Shown in pieces: positions 1-8,508 of a DNA stretch of 64,000 nucleotides. The stretch's first letter is position 1. Every line of letters begins with the position of its first letter. Where the stretch lies: contig NZ_CP125295.1 in assembly GCF_030412785.1 (NCBI RefSeq), positions 806,001-870,000 of the forward strand. Reading direction: 5' to 3'. Below the pieces are notes generated by a model, which searched no databases, had not been told where the DNA came from, and saw nothing but the letters and a program-made list of their open reading frames with translations. The DNA comes from Paraburkholderia sabiae (GTDB taxonomy: Bacteria; Pseudomonadota; Gammaproteobacteria; Burkholderiales; Burkholderiaceae). The position numbers and the translations under genes were made by a program.

Positions 1-653
1 ACGGCTTCCAGCGTCGGATCGCTTCGGCCTGCTGCGCCCGCTGTTGCGGCGTCCAGTGTCGTCCCATGATCGTCCGGTAATAGTTCGTTCGAAGGATTCG
101 CGGAATCTTCCGCGCGCGCGTGATGCCAGGGCGGCGCGCCGCCGTCTTTTGTGTGGTTGTTCACCTGTTGCGGACCGTGTGCGATGTTCGCCTGATTGAC
201 GAACGCCACCGCGCGCGGGTTCTTCAGTTCCGCTAGCGCTTCGAGCGTCGCGCGGCTTTGCGCCTGCGCTTTGAGCGCCATCGCCATGTTCACCTGAAAC
301 TGGTTCAGGTATTCGCAGTGCGCGGCCTTGCGTGCAAGCTGATTGAAGATCATGTCCAGCGTGTTCGCCTGGGCGACGAGCATCCGCTCGACGCCGCGCA
401 TGTCGCCATCGATGATGTCTTCCGCCAGCGATGCCAAGCGCTGCGAATAGGCGTCAATATCCGTATGTGGCCCGAACATGTGCTCAACGTAAGGCTGTAC
501 GGCACCCGCCGCGCGCAGCGCCGGACTGTGCGCGACACGCGCGCCGAGGGCCATCGACTCGCGCCTCGCCGCTTCGGACGCCCCGATGCCATTCGTCCCG
601 TTCGCTCCGGTGGCCGCGTTCGCGCCTGTCTTCTTTCTGACCTTCACCGTCAT
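1..653 (-). CDS. Phage/island-associated hypothetical protein, partial (C-terminus off the window)
   Basis: I do not recognise a named family. The frame opens at an ATG at 653 and stays open to the window edge, so at least 217 residues are coded and the stop is missing. The N-terminus is Lys/Arg- and Ala/Gly-rich (MTVKVRKKTGANAATG). Residues of about 40-130 look helical, including MLVAQANTLDMIFNQLARKA and a region rich in Gln and Ala. The tail (GGAPPWHHARAED) is low-complexity. It lies 34 bp downstream of the TubC-N-like gene on the same strand, so it is probably the next gene of the island operon. Similar proteins occur in proteobacterial genomic islands and prophages (inference from composition and context). 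Function unknown. Confidence 0.65.
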   Translation of the reverse strand, partial: MTVKVRKKTGANAATGANGTNGIGASEAARRESMALGARVAHSPALRAAGAVQPYVEHMFGPHTDIDAYSQRLASLAEDIIDGDMRGVERMLVAQANTLDMIFNQLARKAAHCEYLNQFQVNMAMALKAQAQSRATLEALAELKNPRAVAFVNQANIAHGPQQVNNHTKDGGAPPWHHARAEDSANPSNELLPDDHGTTLDAATAGAAGRSDPTLEA

Positions 654-687
654 GGTGTTGCCTCCGTCCGTCACCTTGCCATCCACA

Positions 688-1302
688 TCATGCCCTGCGC
701 GTGCAGCTTCGTTTCGTTCCCAAACAGGAGCCATCGCAGCCGGGGCACGCGTGCCGGTCGTCCAAACCTTCGAGCTTCCACGACCGCGCCGCCAGCAGCG
801 CGCGCGCCTCGGTCTCCGCGCGGCGCTCGATCACCTTCGAATGAAAGTATTCGATGTTCGGCAACAGGTCCGACAGCGGCCCGCGCACGGCGCGCGACAT
901 GATCCCGTTGAAGCGCTCGCGCGGCCAGCCTTCTGCGTTCGCGATCTCGGCAATCATCGCGAACAGTCCGGCGCGAAGTCGCCGCACATTGTCCGCCGCG
1001 AGGTGCGGCCCCCAAGGCAGGTAGGGGCCTCTGAGTGGGTCAACCAGCGCTCCGGCGCAGTCATCGTCATCGGGCTGGGTCTGCGGATCATTGGCCGCTT
1101 GCCTGGCTGGCGGCTCGTCAATGACGGCACCGCCTGTTCCGCCCGTCAGCAGGTACTTCATGATTTCCGGCTTGCGCGCCGCAAGCTCCGGCCTGATCGT
1201 CGCGACGCTATGCGCGGGTCCCTCGATGCCAATGCGTTCGCCCTCGATCCAGAGCGAGACACCCAGGGCGGCGGCGCGCTCCACAAGCTCGGCGGCGCTC
1301 AT
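688..1302 (-). CDS. Island protein with TubC-N-like N-terminal domain
   Basis: 204 residues. The first 50 (MSAAELVERAAALGVSLWIE and following, ending EIMKYLL) resemble the small TubC N-terminal docking fold, which also occurs as a stand-alone domain in phage-like replication modules. The middle is a Pro/Asp-rich linker. The C-terminal half (about 95-190) is helical and ends in CPGCDGSCLGTKRSC, a cluster of four Cys that could bind a metal, although only the spacing supports this. Its start ATG overlaps the stop of the upstream ATPase gene (ATGA), which implies translational coupling. I infer a role in the replication or maintenance module of the element. No catalytic motif is visible. Confidence 0.7.
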   Translation of the reverse strand: MSAAELVERAAALGVSLWIEGERIGIEGPAHSVATIRPELAARKPEIMKYLLTGGTGGAVIDEPPARQAANDPQTQPDDDDCAGALVDPLRGPYLPWGPHLAADNVRRLRAGLFAMIAEIANAEGWPRERFNGIMSRAVRGPLSDLLPNIEYFHSKVIERRAETEARALLAARSWKLEGLDDRHACPGCDGSCLGTKRSCTRRA

Positions 1303-2726
1303 ACCGAATCCTTCACGCGGTCATCGTCGTCCGGCGGCTCTTTTTTTCCCGAAGATTCCAACTCCGTATTGCTGAAATCTTCGGCAAAACCGCCCAAAGG
1401 GGCAGACCGCAAACCCGCGCCGCTACCGAAGATTTCACGACCTCCCGAAGATTTCACACCACAGAGTCCAGAAATCTTCGTGAAATCTTCGCCGCCTGAA
1501 ATCTTCGGCAACGCCCAGCGCCAGCCGCCTTTCATGCCAGCCTTTTCCTTTTCGACGCCAAGCTCGTGCGCGGCGCGAAACATCGTCGACCAGCTATAGC
1601 CAGCCCCGTCCGCATCTTTCCTGATAGAGCGCGCATCGACCGGGCCGTTCGCCAGCAGTCCGGCCAGAAACTCTCGCGCCTCGTCGCGCAGGCTCCGGCG
1701 TTCGTCGTCGTCCTGCTCCACTTCGCCCAGGATTTCGCGCGCGCTGCCCTCGATGCGTTCGCCCCACACCACGGCGTTTGTGCGGATGCCCGGCGCGACC
1801 TCGACGCGCTCCAGCGCATAGGTAAAGCCGCCGTCGTCCGGCGCGATGTTGGACTTCGCGCGGGCCAGAATGCGGCGCTCCGCGCCTTCCTCTTTCACCG
1901 TGACCAGCACCATGCGGGCGAGCGCGCCGAACGCCTGGGAGCCGATCACGCGCTCCACCGGCGTCTTGCCGCCCGATCCCTTGGCGAAGTGAGAAATGCC
2001 GATCACGGCTACGCCGTGACGCGTGGCCAGGTCAACCAGCGGTTGCAGATCGCGGCGCACATCGTTGGCGCGGTGCGCGTCGCCGCCCACGGCGCTCATC
2101 ACCGGATCGACGATCAGCAGGCGCACGTCGCCCATACCGGCCATGCGCGCGTTCAGCAGCGGCATGTCGCGAGCCGGATCGAACGGCACCAGCTCGCCGT
2201 CTGTTCTCGCCACGTTGCGCACGAAGTGGATTTTCGCCAGGTCCGCCCCCGCCGCCATCAGGCGCGGCACCAGCGTATCGCCGACATCATCTTCGCTACT
2301 CCACATCAACACCTGGCCGGGGTGTGTGCAGGTGCTTCCGTCCGGCCACGCGCCGCCGCGCGACACGACAGCGGCGAGATTGATTGCGAGCGTGGTTTTG
2401 CCGGTTCCCGCCGCGCCCGCCAGGATCGTCAGCTTGCCCGCCGGGAGCCAGTCCGGCCACAGCCAGGTAACGGGCTGCGGCTTCACGTCCGCCGCACACT
2501 GAAGCAGGACGGCGGCGGGTTCCTCTGCCGGTTGACCGTTGGCCATTGCATCGCTGTTCGCCTTGCGCGCTGTGACCTTCGCGCCAGTGATCTTCTCTGT
2601 CGCTATCTGTGCGCCCTGTGCGGCACGCTGTCGTCCGCGCTCAATCTGTTCGCGGCGGTTGTCGTTCAACTCGATCAGGGCGGCGGCGTGCATCAGATCA
2701 GCCTCCTTCTCGCTTTGGCTTCTCAT
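1299..2726 (-). CDS. RepA-like AAA ATPase (replicative helicase-type) of the island
   Basis: 475 residues from an ATG at 2726, preceded by AGGGAG and overlapping the upstream stop as ATGA; the longer open frame reaching 2813 lacks this support. A RecA-fold ATPase of the AAA_25/RepA type: Walker A GAAGTGKT at 104-111, a WSSEDD motif, and Walker B LLIVDPV followed by a switch segment (GISHFAKGSGG). A winged-helix-like region follows (about 345-420). The C-terminal tail is low complexity with repeated KISGG/EDF phrases, because the DNA there carries a repeated 10-mer (listed separately). Such ATPases act as hexameric helicases in plasmid and phage replication. Here it probably serves replication or excision of the island. 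It is coupled to a small helical gene upstream and the TubC-N-like gene downstream. Confidence 0.85.
   Translation of the reverse strand: MRSQSEKEADLMHAAALIELNDNRREQIERGRQRAAQGAQIATEKITGAKVTARKANSDAMANGQPAEEPAAVLLQCAADVKPQPVTWLWPDWLPAGKLTILAGAAGTGKTTLAINLAAVVSRGGAWPDGSTCTHPGQVLMWSSEDDVGDTLVPRLMAAGADLAKIHFVRNVARTDGELVPFDPARDMPLLNARMAGMGDVRLLIVDPVMSAVGGDAHRANDVRRDLQPLVDLATRHGVAVIGISHFAKGSGGKTPVERVIGSQAFGALARMVLVTVKEEGAERRILARAKSNIAPDDGGFTYALERVEVAPGIRTNAVVWGERIEGSAREILGEVEQDDDERRSLRDEAREFLAGLLANGPVDARSIRKDADGAGYSWSTMFRAAHELGVEKEKAGMKGGWRWALPKISGGEDFTKISGLCGVKSSGGREIFGSGAGLRSAPLGGFAEDFSNTELESSGKKEPPDDDDRVKDSV
1374..1507. repeat. Six copies of a 10-mer (GAAATCTTCG / CGAAGATTTC)
   Basis: Perfect copies of GAAATCTTCG start at 1374, 1471, 1482 and 1498, and perfect copies of its reverse complement start at 1427 and 1446. 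An imperfect copy (GAAGATTCC) lies at 1351. All are inside the 3' end of the ATPase gene and code for its low-complexity tail. Clustered short repeats within a rep-type gene recall iterons or an origin, but this is inference. The alternative is a neutral repeat expansion in a disordered protein tail. Confidence 0.75.
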
Positions 2727-3115
2727 AGCACTCCCTTGTGCGAGCGCTGTTCGAGTGCTTCCCACAGCGAGCCGCGCGCATATTGCTCCACCCATTCGCG
2801 ATGCTCGCGCCACTCACCGGGCGTCATGCAGCGCTCGCAGCGGGCCAGTTCCTTTTCTATGAGACGTTCAAAGCACGCGACTAGCGCTTCCGCCCTGCGG
2901 CGGCTCGCGCCATTCGCAACACGCGCGGCCAGCGGATTGCGCGGCGTACCTGTGACGGCCGCATTGCTTTCGATCAATCGAACGGCAACACGGCGCGATT
3001 CAGCGTAAGAAGGAAGCTCTCCGCGCCACCGCGCCCAGAATTCGGCGCGCGCCGCCGCCAGCGCTTCGGCGTCATCGGGCGGCGCGGTCTGCGACTGAAC
3101 GTCGGCGGCGTCCAT
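2723..3115 (-). CDS. Small helical island protein of unknown function
   Basis: 130 residues. Not recognised as a named family. It is highly charged and predicted largely helical, with an Arg/Glu-rich centre (residues about 20-110) and a CERCMTPGEW segment near the C-terminus holding two Cys. The start ATG overlaps the stop of the AlpA-type gene (TAATG) and its own stop overlaps the start of the AAA ATPase gene (ATGA), so it sits in the middle of a coupled regulator-unknown-ATPase operon. Position suggests an accessory replication or regulatory role. There is no signal peptide or membrane segment. Confidence 0.7.
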   Translation of the reverse strand: MDAADVQSQTAPPDDAEALAAARAEFWARWRGELPSYAESRRVAVRLIESNAAVTGTPRNPLAARVANGASRRRAEALVACFERLIEKELARCERCMTPGEWREHREWVEQYARGSLWEALEQRSHKGVL

Positions 3116-3330
3116 TACCTGCCACCGGACTGAGCGCGGCTGGCGTCGATCTGCTGCTGCACCCAGCCAATAACTTCAGCCTCGATCCAGCGCACGGACG
3201 CGCTGCCGATCGTGACGGGCTTCGGGAAGTCGCCGCGCGCAATACGGTCATAAAGGGCGCTGCGCTGAAGTCCGGTTATCTCCGAGACGCGAGAACGGGG
3301 AATCAGAATGGGGATGGTTCGATCAGCCAT
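3115..3330 (-). CDS. AlpA-family transcriptional regulator of the island
   Basis: 71 residues, the usual length for AlpA-type (Phage_AlpA) MerR-like winged-helix regulators. Visible hallmarks are LIPRSRVSEITGLQRSALYD, a helix-turn-helix in which the sheet-helix start selects a 'prophage-type' HTH, followed by GDFPKPVTIGSASVRW and EVIGWVQQQI, the typical wing and last helix. AlpA of cryptic prophage CP4-57 activates the element's integrase, and relatives control excision or replication modules. Here it heads a minus-strand operon with a small helical protein and the RepA-like ATPase. Two dyads 21 bp apart lie directly upstream (3410-3444) and are candidate operators. The identification is strong; the target genes are inferred. 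Confidence 0.9.
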   Translation of the reverse strand: MADRTIPILIPRSRVSEITGLQRSALYDRIARGDFPKPVTIGSASVRWIEAEVIGWVQQQIDASRAQSGGR

Positions 3331-3409
3331 GTGTTCACCTCAAAGAGTGAGGCGCGCGCCGGAATAGCGCGGCATGGGCTTCATTCAAGCGGAATGCGCG
3401 GCGGATTGC

Positions 3410-3444
3410 ACCGCAGTTGCGGCGTAAGCTACCGCGATTGCGGT
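3410..3444. promoter_or_regulatory. Two related dyads 21 bp apart upstream of the AlpA-type gene (candidate operators)
   Basis: ACCGCAGTTGCGGC at 3410-3423 and ACCGCGATTGCGGT at 3431-3444 are each dyad-symmetric, nearly identical, and offset by exactly 21 bp, two helical turns. They fall in the intergenic space between the end of the 267-codon hypothetical gene and the start of the AlpA-type gene. The spacing and similarity fit a tandem operator. Which protein binds is not shown by the sequence. Confidence 0.5.
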
Positions 3445-3451
3445 GATCGCA

Positions 3452-4252
3452 TCAGGATGCGTCGATACTCCGATTCGCTGCCGCGAATCTTTCTTCCAGC
3501 GTCCTTTGCGAAATACCCGGCGTCGATGGAAACGCAGAGAGTAACGCCTGTATGACAGCAGCCTGGCTTTCATAGCGTGCGCCCGCGAGGTCTTGTACAT
3601 GAGAAGGCGTCAACAGGCGCACCAGCCCCGCAATAATATTGAGATAGGTCGTTTCCGAGCGTTCACCCGGCGGAGCGCTTTTTAGTTGCGCGCTCATACG
3701 ATCCACCATGCCTTTCAGCGAATTGCACTCGGCTTCGATGCGAGCCTTCTCTTCTCCGAGTTCCCGGATTCGTTCATTGGCTCGGATCAGCTTCTGCTCT
3801 TTCCCGTCGTGCGCGGCCTTGAGTGCCTGATACGCCTCCTGCGTGATGGCAGAGTGGATGCCACGTTCCACGTCATCGAACAGGAATGCGGGACGCTCAC
3901 TAGGTGCAATGGACTTTGCCCACTCTTTCAGATGCTGGCCGTATACATGCCGACGTTCATAAGCGACATGCTCACCGTTTACAGGGCGGCCATCTTCCCG
4001 GCATGAAAGCAACTCTCCGCCGTCAATCGCGGCGTGAATGGCGCGAATGCGGGGCTCCAGACACTTCAGGTACGGATGCCGCAAAGTGGCGCGGGCAAGA
4101 GCATTTCCCTGTCCAACGGGGATCGCACGCCGCAACTCTTCATCGACTTCATCGGGCGAGACACCACACCACAATGCCGCAGCAACCGCGACCGGATATA
4201 CAGAAAAACATGCTTGCACCGTCGCACACGAATCATTTTCCCAAGCTTTCAT
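3452..4252 (-). CDS. Island hypothetical protein with coiled-coil segment
   Basis: 266 residues from the ATG at 4252, which has a strong GGAGGAAGG ribosome site; an ATG seven codons upstream lacks one. The family is not recognised. The N-terminal third (to about 90) is globular. Residues of about 120-190 are rich in Glu, Lys, Arg and Ala, with heptad-like stretches (LIRANERIRELGEEKARIEA) that suggest a coiled coil. A globular end with LLTPSHVQDLAGARYESQAA follows. It is the gene of the island nearest to tRNA-Ser and is on the same strand as the rest, 121 bp upstream of the AlpA-type gene. There is no signal peptide. An integrase would be expected at this position, but no tyrosine recombinase motif is present. 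Confidence 0.65.
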   Translation of the reverse strand: MKAWENDSCATVQACFSVYPVAVAAALWCGVSPDEVDEELRRAIPVGQGNALARATLRHPYLKCLEPRIRAIHAAIDGGELLSCREDGRPVNGEHVAYERRHVYGQHLKEWAKSIAPSERPAFLFDDVERGIHSAITQEAYQALKAAHDGKEQKLIRANERIRELGEEKARIEAECNSLKGMVDRMSAQLKSAPPGERSETTYLNIIAGLVRLLTPSHVQDLAGARYESQAAVIQALLSAFPSTPGISQRTLEERFAAANRSIDAS

Positions 4253-4497
4253 CGCGCCTTCCTCCACGTACAACCTGTAGTAGTCTGCGATGACGCACGC
4301 TCGCCGGAACCTCCCGGACGGCTCGTCAATGTCGCCGCCGACTACCGGGGGAAGCCTCGCCTGTAGTCCTTCTAAATGATTCTAGCGCGTCGCCTTTTTC
4401 CTGAACATTCCGGCACGTTGGCAGAGCGCAAACGAAGGGGCGGCTGACTCCACAAGAGCGTGCTCGCTGATGGGCCAATTGATGGGCTAAAAAAACA

Positions 4498-4531
4498 AAA
4501 ACCCAGTAAGTCGTTGAGCTTACTGGGTTTT
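4498..4531 (-). terminator. Intrinsic terminator downstream of tRNA-Ser
   Basis: A 13-bp perfect stem (AAAACCCAGTAAG at 4498-4510 with CTTACTGGGTTTT at 4519-4531) and an 8-nt loop. Read on the minus strand it is followed by a T-rich tract (complement of 4490-4497). It lies 12 bp past the tRNA-Ser 3' end and probably terminates that transcript. Confidence 0.85.
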
Positions 4532-4542
4532 GTTATCCATCT

Positions 4543-4632
4543 TGGCGGAGGGTGTGGGATTCGAACCCACGAAGGCCGTAAAGCCTTGCCGGTTTTCAAG
4601 ACCGGTGCATTCAACCGCTCTGCCAACCCTCC
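4543..4632 (-). tRNA. tRNA-Ser(TGA)
   Basis: 90 nt with encoded CCA (4543-4545). Acceptor stem GGAGGGT pairs with the matching 3' strand. The anticodon loop CTTGAAA is flanked by CCGGT/ACCGG and gives anticodon TGA. The long variable arm and the T-loop GGTTCGAATC are typical of class II tRNA-Ser. The phage-like genes start on the 3' side of this gene, the usual side for integrative elements that use tRNA 3' ends as attB. Confidence 0.97.
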
Positions 4633-4689
4633 GAGCCCGAAATTGTAACCTGAAACGCTTCCCTCCCAAACAACAAACCATCCCGCCGA

Positions 4690-5904
4690 TCACGAATCCT
4701 TCAAAAACAGCCCCTGGAGATCGTTGAGGAATGCCTGGCCCAGTGGCGTCGGCGCGATCTTCTCGAAGTCGCGTGTGATCAGTCCGCGGCGCTCGGCTTC
4801 CTGCAAGGCCGGCTCGATCGACGTCATCGGCAAACCCGTACGTTCGATGAACCGATGGACAGGAAACCCCTCCACCAGCCGCAGCGCGTTCAGCATGAAC
4901 TCGAAAGGCAGATCGCGCGCGCCGACTTCATGCTCTTCCTGCACGGCATTGCCCGAACGCGCTTCGTCAATGAACGTCGCGGGATGCTTGTAGCGCATCT
5001 GCCGCAAGATGCGGTTCGGAAACGACAGCTTCGTATGCGCGCCCGCGCCGATGCCGAGATAGTCGCCGAAGCGCCAGTAGTTCAGATTGTGCTTGCTCTG
5101 CCGATGCGGCTTCGCATACGCCGACACCTCATAGCGCTCGTAGCCCGCTTCGCGCGTGCGTTCGTGAATCCAGTCCTGCATGTCGGCGGACGAATCGTCG
5201 TCGGGCAGCGGCGGCGGAAACTTCGCGAACAGCGTGTTCGGCTCCAGCGTCAGGTGATACAGCGACAGATGCGGCGGCGCGTACGAGAGCGCCGTTTCGA
5301 TATCCGCCTGACATTCGGCCAGCGTCTGCTTCGGCAGCGCGAACATCAGATCGAGGTTGAAGTTGTCGAACGTGTTCGCAGCGACGTCGACGGCATGGCG
5401 CGCTTGCGTCGAATCGTGAATGCGGCCCAGCGCCTTCAGATGCGTTTCGTTGAAACTCTGGATGCCGACCGACAGCCGGTTCACGCCGCTCGCGCGAAAC
5501 TGCGCGAACTTGTCGGCTTCGAACGTGCCGGGATTCGCTTCGAGCGTGATCTCGGCGTCGGCATCGAGCGGCAGCAGCGCGCGCACGTCCGACAGCAGCC
5601 GGTCCAGTCCTTTCGCCGACATCAGGCTCGGCGTGCCGCCGCCGATGAACACGGTATGCACCTGCCGTCCCCAGACAAGCGGCAGCGCCTGTTCGAGATC
5701 GCTGCGCAACGCGTCGAGATAATCGTCTTCGGGGAACGCGCCGCCTTTCGATACATGCGAGTTGAAGTCGCAATACGGACACTTGCGCACGCACCACGGA
5801 AAGTGCACATAAAGCGCGAGCGGCGGCAGCGAAGTCAGCCGGATGCTGCCTGGCGATGAGAACGCCTTGACGACGTTGACGCCGACCGTCGATGCAGAAC
5901 TCAC
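4690..5904 (-). CDS. hemW: HemW, radical SAM heme chaperone
   Basis: 404 residues from a GTG at 5904 (AAGGAGG just upstream). The GTG overlaps the rdgB stop as GTGA, which decides the start over a much longer open frame. The N-terminal radical-SAM core begins LPPLALYVHFPWC and carries CVRKCPYC, the [4Fe-4S]/SAM-binding Cys cluster, then IGGGTPSLM and TLEANPG. The C-terminal HemN-type domain includes NYWRFGDYLGIGAGAH. HemW binds heme and delivers it to respiratory proteins. It lacks the extra Cys of true anaerobic coproporphyrinogen oxidase HemN, the old annotation of this family. It is the last gene of the rph-rdgB-hemW operon, with tRNA-Ser 57 bp downstream on the same strand. Confidence 0.93.
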   Translation of the reverse strand: MSSASTVGVNVVKAFSSPGSIRLTSLPPLALYVHFPWCVRKCPYCDFNSHVSKGGAFPEDDYLDALRSDLEQALPLVWGRQVHTVFIGGGTPSLMSAKGLDRLLSDVRALLPLDADAEITLEANPGTFEADKFAQFRASGVNRLSVGIQSFNETHLKALGRIHDSTQARHAVDVAANTFDNFNLDLMFALPKQTLAECQADIETALSYAPPHLSLYHLTLEPNTLFAKFPPPLPDDDSSADMQDWIHERTREAGYERYEVSAYAKPHRQSKHNLNYWRFGDYLGIGAGAHTKLSFPNRILRQMRYKHPATFIDEARSGNAVQEEHEVGARDLPFEFMLNALRLVEGFPVHRFIERTGLPMTSIEPALQEAERRGLITRDFEKIAPTPLGQAFLNDLQGLFLKDS

Positions 5905-6536
5905 GCTTCCTCCTTCAACCGGCCGAACAGTTGCTGCAGAGCAAGCGCGCGATGACTGGTCGCATTCTTCACGGCCGGTTCGAGTTCGGCAGCCGTGGCG
6001 TTCAGCGCGGGCAGGAAGAAGTACGGATCGTAGCCGAAGCCGTTCGCGCCGCGCGGCGCATCGAGAATCTCGCCGTGCCAGCGGCCTTCGGCGATCAGCG
6101 GCTCCGGGTCGTCGGCATGGCGCACCAGCGCGAGCACGCAGAAGTAATACGCGCGCCGGTCGCTCGTGTCTTTCAGTTGTTCGACGAGTCGCGCGTTGTT
6201 CGCGGCATCGCTTTTCTCGCCACCCGCAAGCTGCGCGTAACGCGCCGAATAGACGCCCGGCGCGCCGCGCAATGCGCGCACGCACAGGCCGGAATCGTCG
6301 GCGATCGCGGGAAGGCCCGTCAGTTTCGACGCATGACGCGCCTTCGTCAGCGCGTTCTCGACGAACGTCGGATGCGGCTCTTCCGCTTCCGGCACGTTGA
6401 GCGCGCCTTGCGGAATCAGCTCGATGCCCGCCGTGCCGAACAGCGCCGCGAATTCGCGCAGCTTGCCCGCGTTGTTCGACGCCAGCACGATCTTGCGCAG
6501 CGCATTGTCCTGGCGATCATTGACCCTGTCACTCAC
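5901..6536 (-). CDS. rdgB: RdgB/HAM1 XTP/dITP pyrophosphatase
   Basis: 211 residues, normal for the family. It hydrolyses dITP, XTP and ITP to monophosphates and keeps deaminated purines out of DNA and RNA. Visible signatures are [15 protein letters not shown] at the N-terminus (the Ham1 SxNxxK nucleotide-binding loop), [20 protein letters not shown] with the conserved DDSG metal/base catalytic segment, [11 protein letters not shown], and the SHR motif near the C-terminus. It overlaps rph by 8 bp upstream and hemW by 4 bp downstream, so the three are co-translated. Cytosolic. Confidence 0.96.
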   Translation of the reverse strand: MSDRVNDRQDNALRKIVLASNNAGKLREFAALFGTAGIELIPQGALNVPEAEEPHPTFVENALTKARHASKLTGLPAIADDSGLCVRALRGAPGVYSARYAQLAGGEKSDAANNARLVEQLKDTSDRRAYYFCVLALVRHADDPEPLIAEGRWHGEILDAPRGANGFGYDPYFFLPALNATAAELEPAVKNATSHRALALQQLFGRLKEEA

Positions 6537-7269
6537 CCTTCAACTCCAGTGCTTCCTTCTGCATCGCGATCAGCGTCGCGATGCCGCTTTGCGCGAGATC
6601 GAGCAGCTTGTTCATCTCGTCGCGCGAGAACGGCACGCCTTCCGCCGTGCCCTGGATTTCGACGAAGCCGCCGTCGCCCGTCATCACGACGTTCATGTCG
6701 GTATCGCACTGCGAGTCTTCGTCGTAGTCGAGATCGAGCACGGGCACGCCGTCGTACACGCCGACCGAAATGGCTGCCACGTAGTCGGTGATCGGCGAGG
6801 TTTCGATGCGGCCTGTCGCGAGCAGCTTCGCAACGGCGTCGTGCGCGGCGACGAATGCGCCCGTGATGCTCGCCGTGCGCGTGCCGCCGTCGGCCTGGAT
6901 CACGTCGCAGTCGATGTGCAGCGTGCGCGCGCCGAGCCGTTCGAGATCGAACACCGAACGCAGCGCGCGTCCGATCAGGCGCTGGATTTCCTGCGTCCGG
7001 CCCGTCTGCTTGCCGCGCGCGGCTTCGCGGTCGCTGCGCGTATGCGTCGCGCGCGGCAGCATGCCGTATTCGGCCGTGAGCCATCCCTGGCCGCGATCGC
7101 GCAGGAACGGCGGCACGCTTTCGGCGATGCTCGCCGTGCAGATCACCTTGGTGTCGCCGAATTCGACCAGCACGGAGCCTTCCGCGTGCTTCGTGTAATG
7201 GCGCGTGATGCGCACGTCGCGCAGCTGATCGGCGGCGCGGCCGCTGGGGCGTTTCGTGGTGTCGTTCAT
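6529..7269 (-). CDS. rph: Ribonuclease PH
   Basis: 246 residues from [17 protein letters not shown] at 7269. A phosphorolytic 3'-5' exoribonuclease that trims tRNA 3' ends and works as a hexamer. Landmarks are the N-terminal KRPSGR.DQLR segment, [17 protein letters not shown], the Arg-rich loop ([20 protein letters not shown]) that binds phosphate and forms the hexamer interface, and VDCD/DADGGTR-like [18 protein letters not shown] longer open frame reaches far upstream, but only this start matches the family. First gene of the rph-rdgB-hemW operon and divergent from yicC across about 300 bp of promoter DNA. Confidence 0.97.
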   Translation of the reverse strand: MNDTTKRPSGRAADQLRDVRITRHYTKHAEGSVLVEFGDTKVICTASIAESVPPFLRDRGQGWLTAEYGMLPRATHTRSDREAARGKQTGRTQEIQRLIGRALRSVFDLERLGARTLHIDCDVIQADGGTRTASITGAFVAAHDAVAKLLATGRIETSPITDYVAAISVGVYDGVPVLDLDYDEDSQCDTDMNVVMTGDGGFVEIQGTAEGVPFSRDEMNKLLDLAQSGIATLIAMQKEALELKGE

Positions 7270-7566
7270 CGTCGGAATAGTGGGGGAGAGAGGCTGGAAG
7301 GAAACTGCAATTTTACCGCCGATCGCGCCGGCGCCGCCCGTATCGCGCAACGCCATTCGTCGCGGCAAACGCCGCGGATGTGGCGACACGCACGACACCG
7401 CCCGAAGCGCCGTTTGCCCGGGCTTACCCGTAGGCCACCTCCGGCGGGTCCGTCCGTCAAAAATGGGATAATGCGCGTTCCCCGCCTCGCGTCTCGTACA
7501 CGCCGGGCGACTCGAATCCCTGGTCGTGCGATGCAGATTCGCGCGACCACAATCGCGAGACCTATC

Positions 7567-8490
7567 ATGATCTACAGTATGACTGGCTATGCGAGCGCCA
7601 CGCGCGAACTCGCAGCAGCATCGGGCAACGGCGGCGTCAGCGTGTCCGTCGAATTGCGCACGGTGAACTCGCGCTTTCTCGATCTCAACTTCCGGATGCC
7701 GGAAGACGTGCGCGTTTGCGAACCGACGCTGCGCGAAATGCTGATGAACAAGCTGTCGCGCGGCAAGGTCGATATCCGTATCAACCTGCAGCGCAGCGAG
7801 CAGTCGGCGAACGCAGGCGCGCTCAATCGCGACGCGCTCGAACAGCTCGCGGTGCTGGAGCGTTCCGTGCTGGAGGCATTCCCTGACGCGGGCCGTCTGC
7901 GCACGGGCGAAATCCTGCGCTGGCCCGGCGTGTTGGCGGAGAGCGGCGTGTCGCCGGAAGTCCTTCGCGATGCCGTGCTCGCGTGCGGCAAGCAGGCCAT
8001 CACGGATCTGATCGACGTGCGCGGACGCGAAGGCGCGCAGCTCGCCACGATGCTGCTCAACAACGTCACCGAGATGGAAGCGATCGTGACGAAGATCACG
8101 CCGCTCGTGCCCGAGCTGATCGCGAAGCATCAGCAGAAGATCGTCGAGCGTCTGCAGGAAGCGCTCGGCATCGCCGCGCCGGATACGGCCGCGACGATCG
8201 TGTCGCGCGAAGAGATCGCCGAGCGCATCCGTCAGGAAGTGACGATGTACGGCATTCGCATCGACATCGCCGAAGAACTGTCGCGCCTCACCGCGCATCT
8301 GAACGAAACGCGCCACGTCATCCAGAAGGGCGGCAAGGTCGGCAAGCGTCTCGACTTCATGATGCAGGAACTGAACCGCGAAGCGAACACGCTCGGCTCG
8401 AAGGCAGCCGCGAAAGAACTCGCCGATTCGTCGATGACGCTGAAGCTGCTCATCGAACAGATGCGCGAACAAGTACAAAACCTGGAGTAA
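7567..8490 (+). CDS. yicC: YicC-family endoribonuclease
   Basis: 307 residues starting [14 protein letters not shown], the classic YicC N-terminus (YicC_N domain), with a C-terminal DUF1813/YicC_C region ([39 protein letters not shown], the highly conserved family signature). E. coli YicC has been reported to act in RNA turnover (established knowledge). A longer open frame upstream is not supported. A GATAAT -10-like element lies at 7467-7472. Located 18 bp upstream of gmk, with which it forms the yicC-gmk-rpoZ-spoT unit typical of beta-proteobacteria. Confidence 0.93.
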   Translation: MIYSMTGYASATRELAAASGNGGVSVSVELRTVNSRFLDLNFRMPEDVRVCEPTLREMLMNKLSRGKVDIRINLQRSEQSANAGALNRDALEQLAVLERSVLEAFPDAGRLRTGEILRWPGVLAESGVSPEVLRDAVLACGKQAITDLIDVRGREGAQLATMLLNNVTEMEAIVTKITPLVPELIAKHQQKIVERLQEALGIAAPDTAATIVSREEIAERIRQEVTMYGIRIDIAEELSRLTAHLNETRHVIQKGGKVGKRLDFMMQELNREANTLGSKAAAKELADSSMTLKLLIEQMREQVQNLE

Positions 8491-8508
8491 TACGGGAGTC
8501 TCACCAGC

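Noticed and set aside
4383..4490. A short plus-strand frame ending TAA at 4488-4490 just before the tRNA-Ser terminator, considered as the remains of an integrase C-terminus
   Set aside because: Only about 34 codons, bounded by a stop at 4383, and without the Arg-His-x-x-Arg or Tyr motifs of tyrosine recombinases. It cannot be told from chance.
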